Shown: positions 1-8,856, counted from the first letter of the stretch. The stretch is 23,554 nt of DNA from Tritrichomonas foetus (GCA_001839685.1 MLAK01000796.1:1-23554); one strand, 5' to 3'. Translations and numbers: made by a program. Notes: a model not told the origin generated them from the sequence alone.

Positions 1-449
1 TTTCATTTATGATTTCGTTGGTTTTCTCATTCATGAAATTTGAGTTGGGATAATTTGAAGCGAAGCTGCAAATTATCACAACTTATAGGTCTACTTCATA
101 TCTATGAATTTGATAGTATGAATTTATCATAAAAGAATTGTTTAAAAGATAGTGATTTACCCATTCAAATGATATATTATATTAAATCTAGCAATAGATA
201 ACTTTTTATTGAATTTTAATTTATGCCAGATTTTCTTGAAAAGTAAAGACTAAATTATGAATATATTAATAACAAAACAATTTACTAGATGTTATTTAGG
301 TCAGAAGTTCCAGGAAAAAACTTGATCGTTAGAAGTTCAATATCATCAAGTTATTCGAACTAATTAATCATAAAGAATTCTCGAAAATAATTTGATTTTT
401 ATGCCCAAATTTAAATTATTCATCATGTTGGATATGAAAAAATAATCGA
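1..449. other. Gene-free AT-rich flank downstream of the centrin-like gene
   Basis: No convincing coding region is seen on either strand. It lies 3' of the minus-strand centrin-like gene. It contains a hairpin at 49-77 (listed separately) and a weaker inverted repeat, AACTTGAT at 319-326 with ATCAAGTT at 345-352, leaving an 18-nt loop. No tRNA-like cloverleaf was recognised. The window edge may cut a neighbouring feature. Confidence 0.6.
49..77. repeat. Inverted repeat / hairpin with GCGAAGC apex
   Basis: GATAATTTG (49-57) pairs perfectly with CAAATTATC (69-77). Inside it, after one A/G mismatch, AGC (59-61) pairs with GCT (65-67) around a GAA triloop. The apex GCGAAGC (60-66) is the heptamer known from biophysics as an unusually stable DNA mini-hairpin. 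No gene assignment is possible. It could be chance, an RNA 3' end, or part of a structured transcript cut by the window edge. Confidence 0.5.
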
Positions 450-842
450 TTATTTTGTTTTTTTCATGTTTTTTAATACTTCGTTGTAAATTTGTTTAAG
501 TTCATCTTCATTAAAATCTTTCCCCATCTCTTGTGCTACTTTTTTTATAAAATTGATTGTAATTTTCTGATAATCATATTTTTCTTTATAAATTTCGAAA
601 ATAAATGAAAAATCGCGAATGGCAAATTTTCTCGAAAGAATTAAAGCTAAATCATTAAAATTTATGCGCTTTATTGAAACTTTTTCATGATCAGAAAGAT
701 GAAAGCCCAAGGCTTTCACTAAAGCTTGGAATTCATTTGAATCAAGAACACCAGAATGACAAACATCAAAAATATCAAATGCTTCACGAATTTCCTGATT
801 TTGTTCAGATGATAACCCTGGACAATAACTTTGTATTTCCAT
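450..842 (-). CDS. Degenerate centrin-like EF-hand protein (130 aa)
   Basis: The protein resembles centrin/caltractin, small Ca-binding proteins of basal bodies and contractile fibres. The N-terminal part (LSSEQNQEIREAFDIFD) and the later KKVAQEMGKDFNEDELKQI segment follow the centrin pattern. EF-hand 1 has a recognisable loop (residues 26-37), but position 3 is Cys instead of Asp. The EF2 loop appears to be deleted: sequence runs from EKVS straight to IKRINFNDLA. The third loop (about residues 86-97) has lost its acidic ligands and seems to carry an extra residue. The chain ends before a fourth EF-hand, so 130 aa compares with about 170 in typical centrins. Start: the first in-frame ATG is at 842; a TTG-led extension to 860 is not credible in a eukaryote. 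It is divergent from the DZIP1-like gene. It may be a structural centrin relative that no longer senses calcium, or a decaying paralogue. Confidence 0.7.
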   Translation of the reverse strand: MEIQSYCPGLSSEQNQEIREAFDIFDVCHSGVLDSNEFQALVKALGFHLSDHEKVSIKRINFNDLALILSRKFAIRDFSFIFEIYKEKYDYQKITINFIKKVAQEMGKDFNEDELKQIYNEVLKNMKKTK

Positions 843-974
843 GTCAAAAATAATGTTCAACTTTTTGAATTGAATATGAAAATATCTGACATGCCAATGA
901 TAGAAGGCGTATTGTATTGCTGGGCAATATCCATTTTAACTCAGAAAAGTCATTTTTATACCTACTCAGTGATA

Positions 975-988
975 ATCAATCGATTGAT
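975..988. repeat. 14-bp perfect palindrome
   Basis: ATCAATCGATTGAT is identical to its own reverse complement. It sits 133 bp upstream of the centrin-like start codon in the divergent intergenic region, where a dimeric regulator could bind. Chance occurrence in AT-rich DNA is quite possible. Confidence 0.3.
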
Positions 989-1416
989 GGTATGATTGGG
1001 ACTCAAGATAACCAAAAAGTGGTCAAAAATGGTATTGAAAAAGAGGATGAGTGGGTTTTTATTAGTTTGCCAAAAAGCATGCTCATTCATTCATGAATAA
1101 AAGTTTGAAATTAATGGCCAAATTGTTTTTCTATATTCTATATTGATAGGTCTTTTAGAATTTAATATTTATTTCATAACTCATAATATATCAAATATCT
1201 CAGATTTATAATTTCATAATTGACATTTTTTATCTTAAAAGCATCGAGCAAATGTTTAAATGAATATATTGGTGATTTTTTTTCCATATATAGTTTTTCT
1301 TGGGAACAGTTTAGTTTCGAGGAAACAGAGTAATTATCATTTGTTTTTTCATAATAAAATGTAAATAATGTTGGATCTCAAATCTGCTATTTTTTTCTAT
1401 TATTGACTGAATATAC

Positions 1417-1430
1417 ATATATATATATAT
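1417..1430. repeat. (AT)7 microsatellite
   Basis: Seven consecutive AT dinucleotides, preceded by a further ATATAC. A simple-sequence repeat with no evident role; it may vary in length between strains. Confidence 0.6.
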
Positions 1431-2010
1431 GATGGAGAAGTAGTATTACATCTACAAATTATTGTATAGGCAAAATTGAGGTATCAAATCTTCCTAGAAA
1501 AATATCTGTCAATTTAACCATAACGATGGATGATAATGGAATAAATGATGGAGGAATTTGAAAATATGCCACTATTCGTAGAGGTATTGGAAAATATTCC
1601 CCCAATTAATTGTCTAAAAAGTAGAAACAGATTTAAGAAATACAGAAGACATCACATTGGGGAAATCAGAACTTTTTCATGAAAAGTAAATCATTATAAT
1701 GATAAAAAAGATATCAGTCACACCATTGTACTGTATATTCTTGCACAAAATAAGCTTTATTAGTGATGAATATTCTTAAACTGAATATTTGTCCAATAAG
1801 AAAGAAATTTAATTACATAAAATGGAATTAAAGTCAAAAAATATTAAAAAAGGGGAACTCTCAGTAATCAAAGCTTATTTCGGCAAATTTGCTCTAAAAA
1901 GTTTGATTGTAATGATCACAGAATGATATAATGCAAAAATGGTGAATTAATATTATAATTAGATGAAATAACCGTTATTTTACATCTGATATTTCGTTTT
2001 TCCTTATTGG

Positions 2011-5000
2011 ATGTTTCCACAATTAAATGTAGCCCCATATCCAACATTGCCTCCATTTTCTTGTCCACCTTGCCCAGTCCCAGATGGAATTCGTGGTGAT
2101 TCATCGAAAATAGATTGGGAGTTAATTCAAAGCCTTGATCCTGTTCAAATAAAGAAACATAAAGACACAAATTCAATAAGTTCTATTATAAAATCTATTT
2201 GCACTAGTTTTATATCTTCTGAAGATTTGCCAGTTTTTTCTAATCCTTTGACGCCTCGTCTTTTTCAATTGTGTCAAGTCACAATTCAATACTTGGCGTC
2301 ATGCCACAAACATCTGCTGAGCAGCATAGAATCAAAAAATAATGAAATATCACAATTGCAGAAAAAAGTTATGAAAGAGAATTTGGCTTATCAACAAAGT
2401 CTCAAACTTATAGAAAAATTGAGAAAACCAAGAGAGGTCTGTCCAACTTGTGGAAAAAAGTTCAAAATAGGTGGATACCTTGATCAGCATTTTCGATTAA
2501 GACATCCGAATTTGGTTGAACCGTGGATGAAAATTCGTTCACAAATAAATCATTTAGTACAACCACAAGATGTTCAAATGCTTATAAATGAAATTGCTGC
2601 ACTTCAAAAAGCAAAAGAAAATAATCAAAATCAAAATCAAACAAAACAAAACAATGAAGATAACCAAATTAATAATCAAGTAAATAGTCAAAATACTAAT
2701 CACAATAATGAAATTGATAATAGAGATGTGGTTATTCATTCACCAAAAAGAACAAAATTGGAAATTGATAAATTACATTCACTCAATTTAGCTGCTTTTT
2801 CACCAAAAAGTTCATCAGAAAAACTTTGTGATAGTTCACTCAATAAAAAAGGACTTCCAAATGAAGCAAAAGTAAGTTTGGATTCATTCCAATTAAATCA
2901 AATGGTAGACCAAATATCGCAAAGAATTTCCCGACAAATTCATGAAATTAATAATGAGCCAAACCAAAACAATTTGTCATCAAAATCACCCAAAGGATCA
3001 CAAAATTTGAATTTGAAGCAAAAATTGAATCAAATTGATCCAGACAATATTCCAACACACCAAAATCACAAACAATTCAATGGAAATCAAAAAGATTATC
3101 CAAAAAGTAGTGAAATTGGCGAATTTATTCCAGATTCAAGCGAACTAGTTTCTCCTCCTCCCTATTCACCAAAGCAAACTTCAAGAAGAAATAAAAACTT
3201 TGATAAAAATCCTGTATATCAAAATGTTCAAAGTAATTCCCCACCTAAAACCAGAAATCGAGTTGTTTTTGCCGATTTTGGTGATAATAAAATTGATCAA
3301 TCAATTGATGAATTCATTCCAAATAACAAACATCTTCCTCAAAAACAAATTCCACAAAATATGGCGCCGGAAGAACTTGATGATTTCATGATCGGAGAAA
3401 GTGATTCAACTTTTTCAAGTCATCCAAAAAGAAACTCACCATTAAATTCACCACAAAGGAATAATTCTTCACTAGCTAATCAAGCTAAAAAAGATAATAT
3501 GAAAAGAAAATCAAATAATGATGATCAACAGTTGTATAAAACACCACCAATTAGGAAAGAAATAAATGATGATGATTTGGATGACTTTATAATGGGGTCA
3601 AGTGACATCGCGCTTTCTAATCACCAAAGTAATCAGAAAAGTGAAAATAAAACAGAAAAAAGACAACAAACTTCAAAAAGTCAGCCACTACCTAAAAATC
3701 TATCTTCTTCTCATCAAAAACAACAACAAAAAGCAAACTCACAAAAACAAGAATTACCAGCTAAACAATCACTTGCATCAAATACTCAACAGAAAGAAGA
3801 TACTCCAAGGCATCAAAACAAACACAAAGTCAAAAAACTCAAACAAAAACAAAAACCAAATCATGAACCTCAAGATAATCAAATTCGAAATCAGCCAGAA
3901 GAAAAGGAAGAAGAAATTGATGCATTTTTGATTGAAACAGGTGAAATTGAAGCCGAACAACTTCCACAACTTCCTAAACCACCAAAAAGAGATTTAACTC
4001 CGCCAAAGCCTGATTCAACTCGACAGGTTACTGTAATAACAAACGATGAATTAGATGCTCTAATTCCAGAATCATCAAGTATAATAGAAGATAAAAACCA
4101 AGAAAAGAAAACCAATAATAACCAAAATAAAAAATTAAAGCAAACTAACTTTACAAACACTGATTTGGATGATTTAATAAAAGAGAGTTCGAGTATTATC
4201 AATGAAAAGAACGAAAATAATCCTACAAAAGCTAAAAATCATCCACTCCAACAAAAAACTCAAGCAAAAATAGCTAATCTTTATAACAATTACACTCCTT
4301 CTGAACTTGAAGTAGTTCTTGCTGAAGACAGCAGCTTAACACCATCTGAAATTGAGAATTATGAAAGAATTAATGCCAAAAGTAAACCAATACAACTTGA
4401 ACCATCTTTACCAAGTAAACTTGACCAAAATGATTATGATCATTATAATAATCAAACAGATGAGTTTTATAACAAAGAAAGATTTAATGAAACTTATGAT
4501 GATTACTATAACAGTCCTCATCCAAATGAAGACAAATATTATAATTATCATGACTATGATAGAAACAATCCACATAATTACACAGATGAATACAATGCAA
4601 CATTTAATGATAGAAATCCTGAAGATTTTGCAACAACCGAAGAATTAAAACAATATTACATTGCGCAATATATGAAACAGCATGGATATGATCAATATAC
4701 CGATGAAAATGATTATTACATGACACAAAACAATTTCACGGCAACAGAAGAACAATTTGAGAATTATCAAAATCCTAGTGCAATGAATAACCATGATAAC
4801 CAATTCAATGATAACCAGTTTAATGATATCCAATCTCCAAGCATGAAAAAATTCAATGATCATGAAATTCATAATCAAAATAATGATAGAGAAAGTGCTA
4901 AAAAGCAAATCGAAAAATTAAATCAATTAAACGAAAGTCCAAAAGCAAACAAAGAAGATAAACCACTGGATGAAAAACCAAGACAGCCGATGTCAATTGC

Positions 5001-5112
5001 AGAGGCTAAGAAAATGGCTAAAAAGAAAAAGAGTGCAGCTGCTGCACAACCAGCTGTAACAATTGGAGGAGTGGCTTTTACAGATTCCCAACTTGCTGAG
5101 TTTTTACATTGA
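2011..5112 (+). CDS. DZIP1: DZIP1-like C2H2 zinc-finger protein with long disordered tail (1033 aa)
   Basis: The N-terminus resembles the Dzip-like N domain of DZIP1/Iguana, a basal-body protein needed for ciliogenesis and, in animals, Hedgehog signalling. Residue 35 begins DWELIQSLDP, and a helical segment runs to about 140, the last part coiled-coil-like. One classical C2H2 finger follows (C144, C147, H160, H165; spacing 2-12-4). From about residue 200 the protein is low-complexity and Asn/Gln/Lys/Ser-rich. It contains a PPPY motif at 382-385 (candidate WW-domain ligand), repeated acidic LDDFI-type motifs between about 368 and 776, and a Tyr/Asn/Asp-rich stretch at about 805-880. The C-terminus has an Ala/Lys-rich segment ending in LAEFLH. 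The ATG at 2011 begins right before the conserved domain. The gene converges with the prominin-like gene 120 bp away. The family call rests on domain order and the single finger; the tail is lineage-specific. Confidence 0.75.
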   Translation: MFPQLNVAPYPTLPPFSCPPCPVPDGIRGDSSKIDWELIQSLDPVQIKKHKDTNSISSIIKSICTSFISSEDLPVFSNPLTPRLFQLCQVTIQYLASCHKHLLSSIESKNNEISQLQKKVMKENLAYQQSLKLIEKLRKPREVCPTCGKKFKIGGYLDQHFRLRHPNLVEPWMKIRSQINHLVQPQDVQMLINEIAALQKAKENNQNQNQTKQNNEDNQINNQVNSQNTNHNNEIDNRDVVIHSPKRTKLEIDKLHSLNLAAFSPKSSSEKLCDSSLNKKGLPNEAKVSLDSFQLNQMVDQISQRISRQIHEINNEPNQNNLSSKSPKGSQNLNLKQKLNQIDPDNIPTHQNHKQFNGNQKDYPKSSEIGEFIPDSSELVSPPPYSPKQTSRRNKNFDKNPVYQNVQSNSPPKTRNRVVFADFGDNKIDQSIDEFIPNNKHLPQKQIPQNMAPEELDDFMIGESDSTFSSHPKRNSPLNSPQRNNSSLANQAKKDNMKRKSNNDDQQLYKTPPIRKEINDDDLDDFIMGSSDIALSNHQSNQKSENKTEKRQQTSKSQPLPKNLSSSHQKQQQKANSQKQELPAKQSLASNTQQKEDTPRHQNKHKVKKLKQKQKPNHEPQDNQIRNQPEEKEEEIDAFLIETGEIEAEQLPQLPKPPKRDLTPPKPDSTRQVTVITNDELDALIPESSSIIEDKNQEKKTNNNQNKKLKQTNFTNTDLDDLIKESSSIINEKNENNPTKAKNHPLQQKTQAKIANLYNNYTPSELEVVLAEDSSLTPSEIENYERINAKSKPIQLEPSLPSKLDQNDYDHYNNQTDEFYNKERFNETYDDYYNSPHPNEDKYYNYHDYDRNNPHNYTDEYNATFNDRNPEDFATTEELKQYYIAQYMKQHGYDQYTDENDYYMTQNNFTATEEQFENYQNPSAMNNHDNQFNDNQFNDIQSPSMKKFNDHEIHNQNNDRESAKKQIEKLNQLNESPKANKEDKPLDEKPRQPMSIAEAKKMAKKKKSAAAAQPAVTIGGVAFTDSQLAEFLH
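3112..4338 (+). repeat. Eight dispersed acidic LDDFI/ESSSII motifs inside the DZIP1-like protein
   Basis: Short peptides share the pattern acidic-Leu/Ile-Asp-acidic/Ala-Phe/Leu-Ile, followed two to four residues later by Ser/Glu-Ser and a hydrophobic residue. Start residues: EIGEFIPDSSEL (368), SIDEFIPNNKHL (431), ELDDFMIGESDSTF (455), DLDDFIMGSSDIAL (522), EIDAFLIETGEI (635), ELDALIPESSSII (680), DLDDLIKESSSII (718), ELEVVLAEDSSL (765). The C-terminal SQLAEFL may be a ninth partial copy. The spacers are unrelated low-complexity sequence of about 20-110 residues, so the motif, not the DNA, is conserved. This suggests short linear binding motifs, perhaps Ser-phosphorylated. Confidence 0.6.
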
Positions 5113-5232
5113 AATACAATTTGTTATTAATAAATAAAAATTCCATGTAATGATATAATTATTGTCATTGAAACTTTAATCAATTCATATATGTATTTAA
5201 GATAAGATAAGATTACTATGAAAGAAATTTTA

Positions 5233-5898
5233 TTATAGTTCCATTGAGTTTGCAGTTGGAGGAGGTTCTTCGGAATCAGACATAGTTTCACTTGTATCTG
5301 AAGAAGAGGAAGAAGAAACTTTTTTCCTCCTTCTTCTGTTTGTATCTTTAATGGGGCTTTTTTCACTTGTGCTGCTTTCTCCCATAAATCTAGCGTTGGA
5401 AGATGATTCAGAAGAACTGTCAACATTATGCCGATTTCTAATAATAGTCCTTCCTGATTCAGTACTTTCGTCATATGAAGAGGCTTCTGTTCCATATTTA
5501 AATACTTTTTTGGCAAAATTTCTTGGAAGTTGATCCCTTCTATGAAACCACATTACAAGTACTAATATAATGAATCCTGGGAAAAGAGTATGTGCTGCCA
5601 AAGAAAGACAAGATGCAAAATACGGGATATCATATTTAATTGGATTACAAATTGCATGATAATAATGTAAAATTTGATCTATTGATACCGAATTTATCAA
5701 ATCATATATCAAAGGAATTCCATTCGATAAAATACTGCCATTAGATTTTATTACACTTTTGATAGAAGCAGTCAATGAATTTGCTGATGTATTCAATTCT
5801 AATGGAATTCCATCCTGTAACCTTTTCACATTCAAAAGAATGTTTTCATTAGCACTCAATAGGCGCTGTTCAAGAGCACGCAATGATTGTAATGCCAT
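5233..5898 (-). CDS. C-terminal part of the prominin-like protein, split off by an in-frame stop
   Basis: A 221-aa ORF from an ATG at 5898. Reading frame continuity extends it upstream, without any stop, to 5967, just after the TAA that ends the larger upstream ORF. It holds the end of the second large extracellular region (about residues 1-90), one membrane helix (about 94-118, ending MWFHRRD) and a cytoplasmic tail. The tail carries a basic cluster (NRRRRKK), a run of six Ser, and a final acidic Ser/Thr stretch that looks like casein-kinase-2 substrate sequence. The single helix plus tail matches TM5 and the cytoplasmic end of prominins. On its own it lacks a signal peptide, so it is probably not an independent protein. 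It is either the 3' part of a broken gene, part of one ORF interrupted by a sequence error, or reached by readthrough. The 3' end converges with the DZIP1-like gene. Confidence 0.6.
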   Translation of the reverse strand: MALQSLRALEQRLLSANENILLNVKRLQDGIPLELNTSANSLTASIKSVIKSNGSILSNGIPLIYDLINSVSIDQILHYYHAICNPIKYDIPYFASCLSLAAHTLFPGFIILVLVMWFHRRDQLPRNFAKKVFKYGTEASSYDESTESGRTIIRNRHNVDSSSESSSNARFMGESSTSEKSPIKDTNRRRRKKVSSSSSSDTSETMSDSEEPPPTANSMEL

Positions 5899-5967
5899 TT
5901 GTTTTTTTGTATCAGTTCCTGGAGGATCAATTAGCTCTTTTATCTCTTCTATTTGCTGGGTATAATT

Positions 5968-5970
5968 TTA
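5968..5970 (-). other. In-frame TAA interrupting the prominin-like reading frame
   Basis: The codon series runs ...CTT CAG ACC ACA, TAA, AAT TAT ACC CAG CAA..., then stays open for 23 codons to the ATG at 5898 and on to the stop at 5233. Both sides are in the same frame, so one nonsense codon alone separates them. TAA also ends the centrin-like, UBR-like and subtilisin genes here, so it acts as a normal stop in this organism. Confidence 0.85.
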
Positions 5971-7830
5971 TGTGGTCTGAAGGTCATATAAATCTTGACA
6001 TATTTGAGATTTATCTTGAAGAGTTGTGATTGCTTCGTTTAATAGCAAAATCATGTCGTTAGGTATTGTATAAGTATCATAAATTTCTAAAAATTTAGAA
6101 TTGAAAAGAAGACCAAGCATTTTGAAATTAAAAGAATCTTCTAGATTCAAAATCTCAACAAGTGGAAGGGATATTGATGCAATATTTAGCTTTTCAAATA
6201 AAATCAAATTATTTGGTAATACATGCCACGTGAGATCAAATTTTTCATTAACTAAATTATGGGTATAAGGACCAAGATAAATGGTTGGAAATATTAATGA
6301 ATTATCAGGTACAAAAGATGATGCAACTTCACGTATGGCATTATCTAAATATTTTTCAAGACCATATCCAACTGTTAAAAGTAATGATCCAAAATAAGTA
6401 GATAAAAATGCACCGATAAACATGACAATACTCCAAATTAATGGATATATTGATGATGATGCAGCACAACATCTTGATGCTGAACAAAATCCACCCCAAC
6501 AGAAGTAATATATACTAATATTCATAATAATGACTACACCAAACACAATAACCATAGCTCTAATCAAGATGAAGTTATCTTCATAATTTTGTAGAATTAA
6601 TCTAAACCCACTATCATATCTCTTTTTTTCTTTTAATCCAAGCTTTCCAACATTATCAATAAATATACTCATTTGATTATCTTTTAAGTATAAAATAGTG
6701 TCAAGTACATTATCAATTTCTGAATATGCTGTATCAGAAAACAAAGAATATGTAGCAATTATTATTTTGTAATTGGATATTTTCTCAAAGGATTTCTCTA
6801 AATGATTGATACTATCTTCCATATCAAAATCCAATTCCAGAATTTTAGCATTTATGGCATCATTTTGAGCTATTTTTAGAAGTCTATTCACTTCTATTTG
6901 ATCATTTAAAATCGATTTAATTTCACTAAATGTTTCATGAAAAGAATTGTTTAATGTTGTGACATTTTTTTGAATTGCATTTGAAAGAATAATCATTGAT
7001 TTTCCTAATTGTATAATATAGTCTTGAAGACTATGGAGAGGCGGTGAAAAAATTGCATATGCTGAACCTCTGGCATTTAATGAATCACTAAAGATAGTCA
7101 CTAAATCACTATGTAGTTGCTGAGCGATATCACCAATAATTTCTGTGTCAAGCTTTTCAATGACTTCATTGATTGAATTTAATGATATAACACATAGAAA
7201 CATAAATATTGCAGCCAATAATAATAAAGCAAATGAAATCATTATACATCCTCTCATGAATAATCCTGGAATATGATGGTCAACTGCTTTACAACAACAA
7301 CAGCATCCAAACATTTGAACTAAGAATGCTAAAAGGGCCAATAGAAAGAAAACAACAAGAGTTATATTTGTATTAAGATAACTCCATAGAGAACCTATTG
7401 CTTCATTTGCCGTTTGAACAGATATATAGTTTGTTATTTTTTGAACAGTATCATTTCCAACAAATTTTTCGAACTCATCTAGATTATTCTCAGTTCCTAA
7501 TACATGAGCTGCAGCATTAGTTTCTGATGAATTTTTTGTTAACTGGCCTAAATTATCATATAAAACTTGAGTAAGGTTTTGAAATGGGATCACACTTAAG
7601 ACTGATTCAGATATAATGGAATCGAGATTAAGTTCCTCTGTATTAGATGTTATTCCAAGAATTTTGGTTTTCAATTTTCGAAAATGTCCAAGAGCTTTTA
7701 TCCATGGGAATACACTTCCTTGAGGAGATTTTTTATCGATATATGCTGCTTGTATTGTTGTTACTAAAATGAACGAACCAAGAAACATATTGTTGAATAT
7801 TTCAGAATAATAAAAATAATCATTTCTCAT
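5968..7830 (-). CDS. Prominin-like pentaspan membrane glycoprotein, N-terminal four-helix part (620 aa)
   Basis: The topology is that of prominin (CD133 family), cholesterol-binding proteins of plasma-membrane protrusions and cilia. Numbering from the ATG at 7830: a hydrophobic signal segment (MFLGSFILVTTIQA, about 15-28), an extracellular stretch, TM1 at about 157-175 followed by five consecutive Cys (176-180), and TM2 at about 195-216. A large extracellular loop to about 420 follows, then TM3 at about 425-443, a Cys-containing turn (FCWGGFCSASRCC), TM4 at about 463-486, and the start of a second extracellular loop. The Cys cluster after TM1 is a family hallmark. The ORF stops at 5968 before TM5, which follows in frame. 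With the stop bypassed the length would be about 865 codons, a typical prominin size. An ATG at 7788 is an alternative start that puts the signal peptide at the very N-terminus. The TTG at 7854 is discounted. Confidence 0.7.
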   Translation of the reverse strand: MRNDYFYYSEIFNNMFLGSFILVTTIQAAYIDKKSPQGSVFPWIKALGHFRKLKTKILGITSNTEELNLDSIISESVLSVIPFQNLTQVLYDNLGQLTKNSSETNAAAHVLGTENNLDEFEKFVGNDTVQKITNYISVQTANEAIGSLWSYLNTNITLVVFFLLALLAFLVQMFGCCCCCKAVDHHIPGLFMRGCIMISFALLLLAAIFMFLCVISLNSINEVIEKLDTEIIGDIAQQLHSDLVTIFSDSLNARGSAYAIFSPPLHSLQDYIIQLGKSMIILSNAIQKNVTTLNNSFHETFSEIKSILNDQIEVNRLLKIAQNDAINAKILELDFDMEDSINHLEKSFEKISNYKIIIATYSLFSDTAYSEIDNVLDTILYLKDNQMSIFIDNVGKLGLKEKKRYDSGFRLILQNYEDNFILIRAMVIVFGVVIIMNISIYYFCWGGFCSASRCCAASSSIYPLIWSIVMFIGAFLSTYFGSLLLTVGYGLEKYLDNAIREVASSFVPDNSLIFPTIYLGPYTHNLVNEKFDLTWHVLPNNLILFEKLNIASISLPLVEILNLEDSFNFKMLGLLFNSKFLEIYDTYTIPNDMILLLNEAITTLQDKSQICQDLYDLQTT

Positions 7831-8856
7831 TTTTATACATTTGTGAACATTCAATTTTTTTCCGAAACATTTTATTTTTATGCGTGTACCTAACTTATTG
7901 ATATCATCAGAAATGTTGGGTATTTTTAGGATATCAAGAAATTTGGATCTGTGACAGATTTGTTACAATACTATTTCAATAAATTATTGGCATTAAATAT
8001 GAAAAGGCGCAGATTTGTGAAGAACAATTATTTTGGTTATACAAATTCAATGATTTCAAAAGGAATGTTTTTGATAAATAATGTTGAGATATCTTCCTCT
8101 GTATTGATATTATTTATTTCTTAAGAATAATACTAAAATACAATAATAATTTTTCCCCATTTTTTCTAAAGAGCAATCATGAATCGTCTTGAATGGATTA
8201 GATATCATTAAAATGTGGTTCGTATGATTATTTATTTTTTGAATGATGTTCCTTTATAGATGACCTTGAAATCTGAATAACAACAGCCAACGGTGAGAAA
8301 GAGAAATAAATATTTTTATTAACGGAAACATGCATAACAAGAGTAATCTTTGAAGTTCTTTAAAAAATGTATGAAAATTCATTGTTTCTATAAGTAATAA
8401 CAAATTAATTTCCCAATTATTCCAAAATAATAGAACCTTTTATCCTACCTCCTATAGTATTCCTCTTTTTTTTTGTTTAAAATAAAAAAATAAAAAATTA
8501 TCTTCCATGGGAAAAATAATCAACTGCCATATATTTGCTAGTTTGAGAAAGCCAAAATGGCTACTCTTTCACGCATAAATATCACTGAAAAGTCTTTGAG
8601 AAAAATTCCTTCATATTTGTCTTTTCAACTCAATTTAAAAAATTGATGATGGAAGGTTTTGGATTTGTCCATTAAATTCTACTTTCCATTCTTCATTCGA
8701 TGTTGAATATCTTTTTGGCATTTCATTTTAATTTGATTATTTAGTTGCTATAAATATAATCAAAAACTTCATGAAAACCCAAATTTACATTTAATAATAA
8801 ATATAGTTTATATATACAGTCACAGAGAGGGGAAAATAAATTTATATTTGTTTTTT
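7831..8856. other. Intergenic region between the prominin-like promoter side and the Utp22 3' end
   Basis: About 1 kb of AT-rich DNA without a supportable gene on either strand. It should hold the promoter and leader of the prominin-like gene (a short upstream ORF, ATG TTC ACA AAT GTA TAA, lies in that leader) and the 3' end of the Utp22-like gene. Around 8500 there is an imperfect palindrome centred on TTCCATGGGAA with ATTAT/ATAAT arms. No repeat family or RNA gene was recognised. Confidence 0.55.

Larger units (their letters stand above)
843..2010. other. Divergent intergenic region between centrin-like and DZIP1-like genes
   Basis: About 1.17 kb with no supported gene, probably carrying both promoters. 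Visible items are a small perfect hairpin at 915-929 (TATTGC-TGG-GCAATA), a 14-bp perfect palindrome at 975-988, an (AT)7 tract at 1417-1430, and AACCGTTA near 1970. Read on the minus strand, the last contains TAACGG, which fits the general Myb-binding consensus YAAC(G/T)G. Whether any of these is functional cannot be told from sequence alone. Confidence 0.55.

Noticed and set aside
1916..2176. 86-codon minus-strand ORF near the DZIP1-like start
   Set aside because: It overlaps the conserved DZIP1 N-terminus on the other strand and has no recognisable domain.
2554..4908. Several 60-110 codon ORFs antisense to or out of frame with DZIP1-like
   Set aside because: They are low-complexity shadows (Ile/Phe/Leu- or Lys/Asn-rich) of the Asn/Gln-rich coding sequence.
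5921..5970. An intron removing the in-frame TAA of the prominin-like gene
   Set aside because: Both sides are in the same frame, so the intron would need a length divisible by three. No GTAYGT donor or ACTAAC-type acceptor is seen; the one GT...CCCAG pair examined spans 44 nt and would break the frame.
5968..5970. Reassigned genetic code (TAA as Gln, as in ciliates)
   Set aside because: TAA terminates the centrin-like, UBR-like and subtilisin genes at the expected C-termini, and long genes have no other internal TAA or TAG.
7831..7854. N-terminal extension of the prominin-like protein to 7854
   Set aside because: The extra eight codons begin with TTG, not a normal eukaryotic start; ATG codons at 7830 and 7788 precede or start the signal peptide.
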